Assembly (NCBI GenBank): GCA_903642235.1
Contig: CAHJWL010000004.1
Span: 248,001 to 312,000, forward strand
DNA: 64,000 bases
From: Acidobacteriaceae bacterium
GTDB taxonomy: Bacteria; Acidobacteriota; Terriglobia; Terriglobales; Acidobacteriaceae
Direction: 5' to 3'
This document shows, one piece after another, positions 18,001 to 26,663 of the stretch. Within the stretch, counting starts at the first letter, position 1, and each line of letters starts with the position of its first letter. The position numbers and the translations under genes are program-made. Under the pieces are notes generated by a model. That model was not told the DNA's origin. It did not search any database and saw only the letters and a program-made list of their open reading frames with translations.

Positions 18001-20050
18001 GAAAGGGACTTCCGGAGAGACTCCACGAAACCGCAGCTTTACTTATGATTCACTCTCCCGACTTCTCACGAGTACCAATCCGGAGACGGGGAAGATCTGC
18101 TATGGAATTGTGTCTGGACAGGGCTGTAACGGCGGATATGATGGCAACGGAAACCTCGTCGCAAAAACCGATGCTCGTGGTCAGACAACATCGTATCTCT
18201 TCGACGCACTCAATAGACTTACCGGTAAAAGTTACTCCGGAATGACGGCTGGTGTAGACGTCACCCCAAGCGCCTGTTTTGAATACGACACGGACCCCAC
18301 TCAAGGCACTCTCCGCAACCCTGTTGGCCGGCTCACAGCTGAATGGACCCAAGCGGGCAGCTGTCCTACAACGAACACTGCAGGTGTGCCGTCTGCAGCG
18401 ATCTCGTGGAAGAAAATCCCAAGCTATGATGCTATGGGCCGCAAGATACAAGAGCAGCAATGCCCTTTGGCGCCATGCAACAGTGACGTTGGAACGTTTT
18501 ACTGGACATACGATCTAGCAGGAGATGTTAAGTCTTCGACGAATGGATCTGGGACTTCGGGAGCTTTCGGTATAAGCATAGCTTCCGTTTTTGATGGTGC
18601 TCAGAACCTGAGCTCTCTTACCAGTACAAGCGCCGACAACGATGCTTCTCACCCAACGACACTCTTGATGGCTGATGCTGCAAAACTTTCGCAGCCGTAC
18701 GGACCTTTTGGTCTTCAGAACGCACAGCTGGGCCTACCCCTGAACTCTCAGACCCCACTGATGACCCACATGCGACAGTATGACACTCGTGGTCGTCTGG
18801 TTGACGACAAGTACTTAGCAAGTGCAGTCACACCCTCCGGTTCTCAGCCGAGCAGCGTGTCACACGCCCAGGTGCTTTCCGTAAGCCCCAACCCGGTTGC
18901 AAGTGGTGTTTCAGCTATCGCTGTAACTGCGTGTGATGCCACCTGCGGCAGTGGCACTGGACAGGTCTATGTTGATGACAGCCCGTCCGTAAGCGGTTTC
19001 ACCTACAGTCCAGGCGATCAGCAACAGAACCAACTTCCGCCCCAGCAACCTGGGCCGCATACGGTGTATGTCGCGTATCAAAGAAGCTCAGATGGAGCTA
19101 CTTTCACCTCGGCAAAAACGACGTTTACTGCAACTGACACTGTTCTCCCCGACCCACAGATGACCGTTACTGTGGATCCTGATCCGGTCCCTCAGGGAGA
19201 GCTGGGAGCGATCCATATCACACTGACGGCATGCGGAACTAACTGTGGTTCCGGGGTAGGAGAAGTGTATATCGACGGGACTTTCGCCAGCGGTTTTGAG
19301 ATAGATGGTGACGGAGAAGTCATCACCTATAGCTCGACGACGCTCACTGCTGATACGCATAAAATGATCGTCTACTGGTATGGCAGTGGTTCCTATCGCG
19401 CTTCTTCTGTAAGCCGAGACCTCGTTGTCGCTCCGAACCATCTGCCTCTTGGACAGATATCTGCAACAATCGACCCTTCGACGGGCATTCTCGATGGCGA
19501 GTACGGTTGGATTCACGTAAGTAATAGTTGCAACTCGGCGTGTGGAGGTGGTCAGTACTTTATAGACGGCAACTTTGCAGGAGGCTTTACTCTTGATGAC
19601 TCCGGCCATGATCTCGTGCCGATTTATCCGGGCTTGAGCAAGAGTTCACACACACTTACGCTGACGTATTTCGGAGATGCAGATTTCAAGCAGTCAGAAT
19701 CTGGGAACATCCCCTTCAACGTAGTTGATAACAATCTGACGGCACCTTCGATCGCACTGGCCTACCCTTCTACTCCCGTTCCAGCGAGCACCTGGAGCGA
19801 GGTGATCGTCACCCTTACTCCACCTGCAACTCCAGCGAACGCCTCCTGCCAAGGACAAGGCCAAATCATCGTAGACGGCCAATATTCAGACACATTCTTC
19901 GTTCAGGCGGACAATACAGTAATAGGTGTCAACGGGCCAAATCCTCTATTGCGGCCTCTCGGCTCCGGAACGCACAACGGCTCGGTTAACTACTACGGAA
20001 ACGATAGCTGCAAGCAACTCTCTCAACCATTTACCTATCAGGCGCAATAA
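15074..20050 (+). CDS. Secreted RHS/YD-repeat protein with C-terminal Ig-like repeats (N-terminal RHS half)
   Basis: A 1658-residue protein. A hydrophobic export signal (ARIALAIYLLWCTPMLTAQ) lies near residues 41-60; the ATG at 15074 has a TTGAGG before it, and 15122 is an alternative. The N-terminal part resembles RHS plug/shell proteins of acidobacteria (TVNLKLDIPVPKGRGLSMPF). From about 590 to 1180 there are many YD repeats (YDDAGQALSMQDPNGN, YDALERKVGQRNPDGS, YDSLSRLLTSTNPETG, YDAMGRKI). From about 1250 to the end there are four Ig-like repeats with paired cysteines (CDATCGSGTGQVYVD and related). It stops there without the RHS core and toxin, which are encoded in a separate gene at 20482, so the ancestral single RHS protein has been split. 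Confidence 0.88.
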   Translation: MLARSRCATSRLMRLTMSFRKALYRSNTHRQYKYWPHDRSARIALAIYLLWCTPMLTAQQYPLGDDIARPIPGSGHEYIHALAETVSPANGTVNLKLDIPVPKGRGLSMPFALTYNSGSVFHFISGRPGCGGLDNSQCVGESLPDRSYAGWSDTIPYAVFSEADIPLSAPESGTCKVYSSYTLYDSSGVGHALGLGLVSPPLANQGVLRANPDACKRITEVSNIGGDSQVQARSDYCSGDLSTSQSGCYPDSPKFKVTDLAGTVYSFLQSLKIKGFALIFPNIEDRNGNLLTVDGCRNCNPQSLNVTDTVGRPLISFSYNQAVADGYQPASYTIGGLSYTPVYTTTSAHWTASSQQVNPQTDPTVTCTASFNVNETAVQVLQSVTLPNGKQYTFQYDPIWGLLSEVDYPDGGWVRYTWKLSDTLSTLASFDAYNPEGYSPFLAQGACNFQYQTPVVATRKVGFAPGSPAALSQTFTYNTHWTQQNPFAWDVKTTNVVTTDNVTQQTTTAVYQYSPVYQAAQPNVRRTPQIPVESKITYFDGNGTLLQTVNQQWQDEFLQTQQQTVLPNGITTETDTHFASYPSVVQEKDEYTAGTAPSLLRKTTYKYYELGFPNQIITQDGAGNKVAETDLYYDGQTSLATASTAAPVAGVSNAIRHDTDNYGPSSTLPRANATKVVQWENTGSSPTTSYTYDDAGQALSMQDPNGNTTSYSYADKYTSGTPSGNTDAYVTQITRPAVNVPHIENFYYRFEDGQLASATDENLLTTSYTYNDPLNRLTEVDFPDGGQTITNYNDAAPSPSVTTTQLLDSSGTKKSTTVTRDGMGHVLHTQLTSDPAGTDTVDMVYDGHGNIVSTTNPYRSTSDPTYGATTYTYDALERKVGQRNPDGSTLSWCYNSIPSAPTGNGVPKQSCSSGDLSSATGVWMDETDENKITTQRVSDGLSRLIAVMSPDPKSGTALLETDYKYDALNNLTQVAQKGTSGETPRNRSFTYDSLSRLLTSTNPETGKICYGIVSGQGCNGGYDGNGNLVAKTDARGQTTSYLFDALNRLTGKSYSGMTAGVDVTPSACFEYDTDPTQGTLRNPVGRLTAEWTQAGSCPTTNTAGVPSAAISWKKIPSYDAMGRKIQEQQCPLAPCNSDVGTFYWTYDLAGDVKSSTNGSGTSGAFGISIASVFDGAQNLSSLTSTSADNDASHPTTLLMADAAKLSQPYGPFGLQNAQLGLPLNSQTPLMTHMRQYDTRGRLVDDKYLASAVTPSGSQPSSVSHAQVLSVSPNPVASGVSAIAVTACDATCGSGTGQVYVDDSPSVSGFTYSPGDQQQNQLPPQQPGPHTVYVAYQRSSDGATFTSAKTTFTATDTVLPDPQMTVTVDPDPVPQGELGAIHITLTACGTNCGSGVGEVYIDGTFASGFEIDGDGEVITYSSTTLTADTHKMIVYWYGSGSYRASSVSRDLVVAPNHLPLGQISATIDPSTGILDGEYGWIHVSNSCNSACGGGQYFIDGNFAGGFTLDDSGHDLVPIYPGLSKSSHTLTLTYFGDADFKQSESGNIPFNVVDNNLTAPSIALAYPSTPVPASTWSEVIVTLTPPATPANASCQGQGQIIVDGQYSDTFFVQADNTVIGVNGPNPLLRPLGSGTHNGSVNYYGNDSCKQLSQPFTYQAQ

Positions 20051-20073
20051 CAGCAGACCATCTTGGAGATGCT

Positions 20074-20436
20074 ATGACCTTACAACGACAAACAGCTTTC
20101 GTGATCTGTCTACTGGTTCCTGGAGTACTTCAGGCACAAAGCGGATGTGTCCGCCATTTCACAAATCGCTCCAATTACTCGTGGAGCATCTCTGGCTATG
20201 ATGGGGCGCAGTCGAAGCTCGTGATCGCTCCTAACACCACTGTGGCGATCCCGTATGGAAACGCCGACAAAGTCACGATCAGCGGGTATATCCCAAACCG
20301 TCCCTATACCAAACAATTCGATGTTCAGAGCACACCCGACTCGTGCTATGAGATTTTGCATCAAGGTCCGGTCGGCTACATAACTCTAAACAAAACACAG
20401 GCTGGAGATGTCGTAACCTGCAGCGGCGGCTGCTGA
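20074..20436 (+). CDS. Small exported cysteine-containing protein inside the RHS locus
   Basis: A 120-residue protein with a clear signal peptide (TAFVICLLVPGVLQAQ) and four cysteines in the mature part (GCVRHF, DSCYEI, VTCSGGC), suggesting disulfide bonds. A GGAG stands six bases before the ATG. It lies 23 bp after the N-terminal RHS gene and 45 bp before the C-terminal RHS gene, at the point where a single RHS chain would be continuous in relatives. I recognise no family. It may be a secreted partner of the two RHS halves, or cargo that split the original gene. Confidence 0.7.
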   Translation: MTLQRQTAFVICLLVPGVLQAQSGCVRHFTNRSNYSWSISGYDGAQSKLVIAPNTTVAIPYGNADKVTISGYIPNRPYTKQFDVQSTPDSCYEILHQGPVGYITLNKTQAGDVVTCSGGC

Positions 20437-20481
20437 AAATATTGATTCTGCTGTCCTGAAAGATTTCTGCGAGGCTGAGAG

Positions 20482-22245
20482 ATGATTTGGAATGACGCTT
20501 TACTGAAGCAGGTGCGGATGTTGTTGCCCATACTGTATGCGGGCATACTGGGCGTTAGTACCCTCTCCGGTCAAAGCACAACAGTGTACGAGTATCAGGT
20601 TCCTGCTGGAGGCTATGACGGTGTCGGTAATCTGACCAGCTCATTGGACAGCGTGAATGGGGCCTGGTCGTTGCAGTACGACTCGCTGAATCGCTTTAGG
20701 AGCGGATCCAGCAGCTCTGGCCCTTTCCAGGGATACGCCATAAACGAGGAGTATGACTCCTTCGGTAATCGGTTGTCTCAGAACGTTTCTCACAACAACA
20801 ATCCCACGTCAGAGGCTTATCGGACGGACTTCGATACGACCGACGGCCAGCCTTGTCAGAATGCGGGATCAAACAGGATATGCGCGAACTCGATTGTAGG
20901 AACTCTCCCGAGCGACGACGCAAGCGATCCCAATCCCCGCGGCATGAACAACGGCTACGATGCTGCAGGAAACCTCCTCAGTGACGGCGTAAACAATTAT
21001 CGGTACGACGCCGAAGGTCGACTGTGCGCTTTCTACAACGCCAATCACAGCAGCTTCGTTACACAATACATCTACGATGCAGAGGGAAACCGGGTCGCGA
21101 AAGCATCGTCTTCGACATTCAATTGCCCTGGCGCAGCGCCGCCCGCTGCTGGAGCAATTACAGCGAAATACCTTCTCAGTCCGTCGGGGGAGCAGGTCAC
21201 AGAGCTTGATGGAAATAACAACTGGGTGCATACCAATGTTTTCGCAGCCGGAGCGCTGCTAGCGAGCTACAACCCAGCCGGACTGCACTTTCCACTAAGC
21301 GATCCTCTTGGTACGGTTCGCATGGAAGTTCTAGACACCGGTTTGGCATCAGGACAAGTCGATCAACAATGCACCAGTCTCGCGTTTGGTGATGGGCAGG
21401 TATGTAATGGACCGGATGCGACTGAACACCACTTCACCGGCAAGGAACGGGATAGCGAATCGGGGCTCGACTACTTCGGGGCCAGGTACTACGCCAGCAA
21501 CATGGGCCGTTGGATGTCGCCGGACAAGGTGAACGTCACTGAAGACCGGATGATGAATCCGTCGAGCACCTTAAACAAATATGCGTATGCGGCGAACAAT
21601 CCGCTGCTGTATACCGATCCAGACGGCGAAGACATAACGATCTTCTACGAGCCAGCCAATCTCCTTGCGGGTTCACCCGGCCACACAATGCTGTTGGCAT
21701 ACGACCAGTCGAACGGACAGTCTGCCATCAGGAGTTTTGGCCCGGATTATGCTAACGGGGCATCGGTCTTGGGAACGCTAGGTAGCACTCCTGGAACGGA
21801 CAGCTTCGGCTTCCAAAATATCCACTCACCCGACGACCTTCGCGCCGCTTACAAGAGCATTACTATTCAAACGTCGCCCGAGGAGGCCGAAGCAGTCATC
21901 GCCGAGATCAAGGCTCATCCCGATGGAAATTACAGCATCCTTTCGAAAAACTGCACGACCACTTGCAGCAAAATCCTTCGCAATCTCGGAAAGACAAAGT
22001 CGAAGTCGATAACGCCTGGAGGGTTCTTCAGTGATCTCTGTGCTCAGTACGGCTGCCATCCTCCTCCGGGTCCAAATGGTCATGATCTTGACCAGCGAGG
22101 AATGATGTTCGGAAATCCCCGACCTGGTTACAATCCATTTCAGCTCTTCTTCAATGACATCCCTCGCGGCAATCCGGAAGGGACGCCCAAGAGGAACACT
22201 GATCCTCCGTGCCTGAAGAATCGGGATACTGGCGGTTGCGCGTAA
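20482..22245 (+). CDS. RHS core protein with C-terminal putative NlpC/LRAT-like toxin domain
   Basis: A 587-residue protein with its own export signal (LLPILYAGILGVSTLSGQ). YD repeats begin abruptly (GGYDGVGNLTSSLDS) and lead to the RHS core (ESGLDYFGARYYASNMGRWMSPD, then NKYAYAANNPLLYTDPDG) at about residues 325-380. After this boundary, where RHS proteins switch toxins, comes a unique 200-residue tail. It contains GHTMLLAYD and later YSILSKNCTTTCSKIL: a His followed by Asn-Cys, the order seen in permuted papain-like folds (LRAT/NlpC-P60-like). This suggests a cysteine peptidase, amidase or acyltransferase toxin, but the fold is inferred from short motifs. The next gene is a good candidate for immunity. 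Confidence 0.85.
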   Translation: MIWNDALLKQVRMLLPILYAGILGVSTLSGQSTTVYEYQVPAGGYDGVGNLTSSLDSVNGAWSLQYDSLNRFRSGSSSSGPFQGYAINEEYDSFGNRLSQNVSHNNNPTSEAYRTDFDTTDGQPCQNAGSNRICANSIVGTLPSDDASDPNPRGMNNGYDAAGNLLSDGVNNYRYDAEGRLCAFYNANHSSFVTQYIYDAEGNRVAKASSSTFNCPGAAPPAAGAITAKYLLSPSGEQVTELDGNNNWVHTNVFAAGALLASYNPAGLHFPLSDPLGTVRMEVLDTGLASGQVDQQCTSLAFGDGQVCNGPDATEHHFTGKERDSESGLDYFGARYYASNMGRWMSPDKVNVTEDRMMNPSSTLNKYAYAANNPLLYTDPDGEDITIFYEPANLLAGSPGHTMLLAYDQSNGQSAIRSFGPDYANGASVLGTLGSTPGTDSFGFQNIHSPDDLRAAYKSITIQTSPEEAEAVIAEIKAHPDGNYSILSKNCTTTCSKILRNLGKTKSKSITPGGFFSDLCAQYGCHPPPGPNGHDLDQRGMMFGNPRPGYNPFQLFFNDIPRGNPEGTPKRNTDPPCLKNRDTGGCA

Positions 22246-22267
22246 CAGAACACTGCGAGGAGGAGCC

Positions 22268-22609
22268 ATGAGCGTGCATGTATCAGTTCAGAACCATCAA
22301 GCCGGAGTTGCCTATCAAGTCTTGAAATGGACTCTGTTCGGCGTCGAGGTGCTTACCTTATGCGTGCTGCTAGTCATCACGTTTTTGGTTCCGGTGCCGC
22401 CCTTCCAATATGGGAAAACGCCGCAGGAGGCACTTCTAGTCGCGCTGTCGGCGATGGTGTCTCTTGCGGTCGGAGCCCTGTTTTTGCGAGGCAAGGGTTC
22501 CACAATGTCTCTCCCGAACCTAATCTCCTCTCCTCCATGTGTCATGGGGCTGACCGTTATAGCAATCGTTGTCGTGCCTATGGTGATCGGCTTTTTGCGA
22601 AGTCGATAA
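22268..22609 (+). CDS. Three-helix membrane protein, candidate RHS immunity protein
   Basis: A 113-residue protein with three predicted membrane helices (about 20-45, 55-75 and 88-110). A very strong ribosome site GAGGAGGAG lies just before the ATG, 22 bp after the RHS toxin gene. Small genes directly after the toxin end of an RHS gene are usually its immunity factor; a membrane immunity protein would fit a toxin acting in the envelope. No family is recognised, and the role is inferred from position and topology. Confidence 0.65.
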   Translation: MSVHVSVQNHQAGVAYQVLKWTLFGVEVLTLCVLLVITFLVPVPPFQYGKTPQEALLVALSAMVSLAVGALFLRGKGSTMSLPNLISSPPCVMGLTVIAIVVVPMVIGFLRSR

Positions 22610-22769
22610 ACTCCGAAAGGAGCCGCAGGCCTTCTCTTCGGGGGCGGCCTTGCTGCGTCTGGGGCCTCCATCGGGAGCGTGCCGACCGAGAAAAAGAGCA
22701 CGCTGCTTCGCATCGGGTTGAGGGTGACACGCCTCCCCGTCCGGGTTTTAGCTTGCTTCGGCATGGGCG

Positions 22770-23123
22770 TGTCCTGCTCCTGCGAGTGAGTTGATGAGGC
22801 GGATGACGGCACGCTGGTCCTTGGTGGGAAGGGCTTCCATCTTCTAAAATCTCTTCCATAGCCGCTGCTAATTGGGATGCTCCCGGCCGGCGGTCTTGCG
22901 TTGCTCGAGGCCCAGCAGTTCATCGGTAGACACTTCGAGCACCTGTGCGAGTGGGATAAGTGTGGCTGCCGGGGGCAGCTCGGCTTCCGTCTCGTAGTAG
23001 GAGATGACGCGCTGGGTGGTTCCGAGCGCGTCGGCGAGCTGGACTTGGGTGAGGCCTCTGGCCTTGCGGAGAGCGAAGAGTCGCTTGCTTGTCGCCGGGC
23101 GAGGTCATGGGCTCACTCACGCC
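22770..23123 (-). pseudogene. XRE-type regulator, frameshifted
   Basis: Read on the minus strand, one frame gives a clear HTH_3 domain: LFALRKARGLTQVQLADALG, TTQRVISYYETEAELP, then LAQVLEVSTDELLGL. The plausible ATG (23120) is in another frame and needs a shift after about eight codons. A second shift after the HTH (stop after REHPN) separates the usual tail, KDQRAVIRLINSL, which is still recognisable downstream. At least two frameshifts make this a decayed regulator of the kind common on plasmids and next to parDE modules. Confidence 0.7.
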
Positions 23124-23129
23124 AGCCTC

Positions 23130-23480
23130 CTAGTGCAAGTCACGGGACTCCATGGGAGCGGCGGTCACATCAAGCTTCTCAATGTGCTTCGCGCGGATAT
23201 GTATGGCCTTATCGATGTTCTGGAGAGCGCCCCCGATAAGCAGGAACTTGGCATAGGTGACGAGCGAGCGGTTAGGCTCGTAGAGGTCTGCGTTGACGAT
23301 GGCGTTAGCGATGCCAGTCTCGTCCTCGATCGACAGGAAGATGAAGCCGCGGGCGGTGTCGGGCCGCTGCCGGGCGATCACCTGGCCGGCGATGCGAGCC
23401 TTGATGCCGTGACGGGCCAGCTTCAGGTCTCCGGCACGGAAGACGTTCAGGTGGAGGAGCCGGGCACGGCAATGCGCCAT
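23130..23480 (-). pseudogene. dnaE2 fragment: C-terminal OB-fold of error-prone DNA polymerase III alpha
   Basis: About 115 codons match the extreme C terminus of DnaE2: ARIAGQVIARQRPDTARGF, then IFLSIEDETGIANAIVN, DLYEPNR and KFLLIGGALQNIDKAIHI. Complete DnaE2 proteins are over 1000 residues, so more than 90% of the gene is missing. The ATG that opens the frame is accidental. Plasmid-borne imuA-imuB-dnaE2 cassettes are common, so this may be the relic of a mutagenesis cassette lost by deletion. Confidence 0.75.
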
Positions 23481-23554
23481 TGGATGATGGCCTACTGTTG
23501 CTTCTCACAATCCATGTCGCCGGTTCCCAAATTATTTGCCGCGTTTTCTCATAG

Positions 23555-23950
23555 TTGATGTCGTATACGCTCCATGTGAGTGACCTCTGCATCCCGGATC
23601 CGGTGAATGGCGACGATCGCCGGGATCTCACGGAGTCGCATTTGCTGTTGAAACAGATGGTGCTGAACTCTGTCATGGCAGTGAACACGTGCCGAAGCTA
23701 TGCGAGAGCTCTGGATGATCTCTTCAGCTTTGCGTCTGGGCGGCCGTTGGTACGAGCGCTCTTGCAGGGATGGAAGGCGTCCATGAACGCCCTTGCCGCA
23801 TCGACCGTAAACGTGAAGCTTGCGGCGGCTTGGCGGCTCGTTTCCGAAGCTCGGCGCAACGGACTGATCGGTGCAGAGGAGGCCAGCAATCTTTCCGACA
23901 TCCCGAACGTGGCGCAGCGCGGCAACCGGTCTTTTGGGCGGGAAAGTGGT
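23555..23950 (+). pseudogene. Truncated third copy of the tyrosine recombinase (N-terminal domain)
   Basis: The translation matches residues about 35-130 of the intact integrases: KQMVLNSVMAVNTCRSYARA, LFSFASGRPLVRALLQGWK, then ARRNGLIGAEEASNLSDIPN. Similarity stops after that point, and the whole catalytic domain with R, H-x-x-R and Y is absent; the remaining frame to 24088 is unrelated. It is clearly more diverged than the two identical full copies, so it is an older insertion. Confidence 0.8.
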
Positions 23951-24119
23951 AATTCTTTGACCTGTGCGCTTCATCACGATCTGGGAGCGTTTCAGAGCTG
24001 CATGTGCTTGTCGTCTCTGCGGCCATCGCACCATTCCGGCCAACGTCTCCCGAGCGCGTTTGATGTCGTTGTCCACGCGCGACGGTGAGTTCATCACCAT
24101 CGGCGTATGAAAAACAGTG

Positions 24120-24315
24120 TCGGGGGTGGGAGCAAGTGGTGTTTCCTCGATCGCGGATCGTACCGATGGTCGCGGGTCAGCAGACGGGGAACGTAGGTTT
24201 TGGCGCTCCGATTCTCGCAGCGGGCGGCCTGCTGTTTACCGCCTCATCGAGGAGCGAAGACATGACTCAAACGTCATTGACTACAAAGAAGGGAAAGCCT
24301 TCGAGATGTGGTGAT
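24120..24315 (+). pseudogene. Possible quinoprotein (PQQ) dehydrogenase fragment
   Basis: A short stretch reads GFGAPILAAGGLLFTASS in one frame and, after a shift, DSNVIDYKEGKAFEMW in another. This order, a glycine-rich strand with TAGGLLF followed by a YKxGK.W segment, is the signature of one blade in membrane or soluble PQQ-dependent sugar dehydrogenases. Only about 55 codons are recognisable. The call is tentative. Confidence 0.4.
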
Positions 24316-24894
24316 CCTATTACGAAAGCTACTCTGCGCATCCCAATTCATCACTTGAAAGGTGCCCTGGGTGTTGTCGATCGCGGCCTATGCACAACTG
24401 TCAAAAAGCCATGTCAGAATTATGGATTGCAGCATGTTGAGCGCTGACGAGCTTGTAATGGGTGACCGGATCTGATTTCAACATCATACCCAGTTGCCGC
24501 CATCCTCACCGCGGTAGGGTGATTGACGGCTGTCTCTGCCTGTATAGAAGGGGTATACCTAAACGTCACATCTCAGAAGTGTCGACAATGTGTAGCGTTA
24601 GGGAATCCCGGGAGCGCCCTTTTTACTCGCTGTCATGAACGACGGTTGTGCTAGCCTCCGCGGCTCCGGAGATCACGCGGTCACTGCACCACAGCCTACC
24701 CAGAACGCTGATCAGAATCAAAGTCGCGCTACTGCCCGTTTGTGCCTTACCTGCCCTATGCTGCTGGCTGCTCTGCCCGTATCGAATAGATATTCGCTAT
24801 CGCGACGCAACATACACGAAATGAAAGAAGTACGATTTCGGCCGCACTCCGTAGGACCGTTCTCGTTATGGGTTAGATCACGCTTTAGCAGCGG
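24316..24894. other. Gap without supported gene
   Basis: About 580 bp. Short open frames here have no recognisable motif, no good ribosome site and atypical composition. A small palindromic GGGTATACC occurs near 24549. Probably remnant DNA. Confidence 0.5.
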
Positions 24895-26457
24895 CTAAAC
24901 ATCCGATCGAGAGGAGTCTTGTGCGACGCTCGGAGGTGTGGCATTCCGATTGTGGCTCTTGTCAACAATCGCGTTCAGAAGGGTGAGGGGCACGATCTCA
25001 AACTTCCCACTAGCAGTAGAGAAACGCGCTTGCTGAAAGGCGAACGATGTTCGCCCTGCGTTTTCGCATTTCTTCTCGATGATGGCCATTATTTCGAGCT
25101 TGTCAGCTGTGCTGGTTCTGGCGCCGAAGACTATGCCCTCAAGATCCTCAAAGCGGTACTTTAACTTCCTGTCGAGCTTGTTGGAGAAATCTATTAGGCT
25201 TCCTTGTAAGACGGCGCGATACTCCGCTTCGTACGACCAGTCAGAAAGCTTCGTTGTCGTCGTGTTTGCTGATGTTTCCCAGTAGGAAGACCTCCATTGC
25301 TCAGATTCGGTAAGAATATCCGCAACGCGTTCGCTTACCGTCCCGTTTTCATTCCTGAACCAGAAATTCATCATGCTCCTATTCAGCGTTCCGAGCGAAC
25401 GGAAGAAGTCAACTTCAACAAATTTCGGCTGGTACCTGACGGGATAGCATTTATGCATAACGTCCCCAAAGATAGGTTCAGGCCCAGCCTTTGCCGATCC
25501 AAGACCAACCTGTTGATTGAAAGTCAGCGCGGGATAGTTCGCAAGCGCCTTCGCCGTGCGAAACTGCAGACACACTCCCTTGTGGCCGTCGGAGTAATTA
25601 CCCCACATCGCTGCTTGTGTAGGGTCTCGAACGAAACACGCGGTGTACCAATTGCTGTAGAGGAGCTCATCTAACTGCTGAACGTAGCGGGTCGGAAACT
25701 CTACGAAAACTCCATACCACATCAGATTCTTGCTGAACACTTCAGGCTTCTGATACCTGGCTAACAGAAACTGTTGGTCGGCCACAAGTGAGTCTGCAAC
25801 GCCGAGGGCTTCTGCCAACCCTTGAATTGAAGTTGGCTCCGCCTCCGCCTTCTCCAGATGCTCTGACATCATGGCGCAAGCCAAAGGACGGAGACTAGCT
25901 GAGCGTAGTGGGTCTTCTTCTGTCCTTCGGGACAGTCCTGGCATGTCCTCCTCCATCACCGTGATAACGGAATTCAGAGCGTGATGGTGAAGAAGGCGAA
26001 GATATGTGGTGAGTTCCGCGCTACGAAGCAGCCCTTTACGGCGGCAGAGAGAAGCCACGAACTTATCTATATCTGGATGTCTATTGAAGACCGTGACCGC
26101 ACGCTTGTATAAGGCCCGCAACTCTCGCGTGGGCAGCGTTTCCTCTGTGCCACGCATGAAGGAGACATCAGGTCGTGCATCATCCGGCAAGCTTAGCTTG
26201 CTCAGCAGCACTTCATTCATAAGGCAGAGTATGTAGTGTCGCAGAAGATTAGGCCACAGTATCTCGTCGCCTCTCCAGAAGACCTCCTTGTATCCCTCTA
26301 GCGGATCGTTCAGCTCGTTGGGGGAAGCGAAATAAATCTCCTGCTTTTCAAGCTCTTCGTAGTCCTCTAAGAGTGCTCTTGCCGAGCGAAACCGGTAAAG
26401 GAACTCCGTCTGCGGATTAGCACTGCCGACGTCAATCTGCTTGGCTGAAGGGATCAT
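24895..26457 (-). CDS. DUF2971-domain protein
   Basis: A 520-residue protein. The N-terminal part carries the family signature, YRFRSARALLEDYEELEKQE and IYFASPNELNDPLEGYKE, at about residues 20-58. The central part includes MWGNYSDGHKGVCLQF (about 285-300), also typical for DUF2971, followed by CYPVRYQPKFVEVDFF. The family usually has 250-350 residues; this one carries a large insert of about 200 residues between the two signatures. The function is unknown. Members are common in variable genomic islands and some sit near defence genes. It stands alone, convergent with fragments on its right. Confidence 0.75.
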   Translation of the reverse strand: MIPSAKQIDVGSANPQTEFLYRFRSARALLEDYEELEKQEIYFASPNELNDPLEGYKEVFWRGDEILWPNLLRHYILCLMNEVLLSKLSLPDDARPDVSFMRGTEETLPTRELRALYKRAVTVFNRHPDIDKFVASLCRRKGLLRSAELTTYLRLLHHHALNSVITVMEEDMPGLSRRTEEDPLRSASLRPLACAMMSEHLEKAEAEPTSIQGLAEALGVADSLVADQQFLLARYQKPEVFSKNLMWYGVFVEFPTRYVQQLDELLYSNWYTACFVRDPTQAAMWGNYSDGHKGVCLQFRTAKALANYPALTFNQQVGLGSAKAGPEPIFGDVMHKCYPVRYQPKFVEVDFFRSLGTLNRSMMNFWFRNENGTVSERVADILTESEQWRSSYWETSANTTTTKLSDWSYEAEYRAVLQGSLIDFSNKLDRKLKYRFEDLEGIVFGARTSTADKLEIMAIIEKKCENAGRTSFAFQQARFSTASGKFEIVPLTLLNAIVDKSHNRNATPPSVAQDSSRSDV

Positions 26458-26663
26458 TACGGTAATCCTGACATTTTGGTTGGATGGAACCTACGCGATC
26501 TACATTGCGAAGCCGGTGCAATTGAAGGTTGGTGGTGAGCGCCAGTCCGTATCGAGCGGGTATACCCCTGCGGTACACGGCACGCGTGACACAACGACGT
26601 CTCACAAAGGTCGTGAGTTGGTAATGTTACACAAGATGGGCTAGGCTGTAGAACCTAAAGGGA

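Noticed and set aside
24635..24898. 87-residue frame in a gap
   Set aside because: No ribosome site and no recognisable pattern; left as gap.
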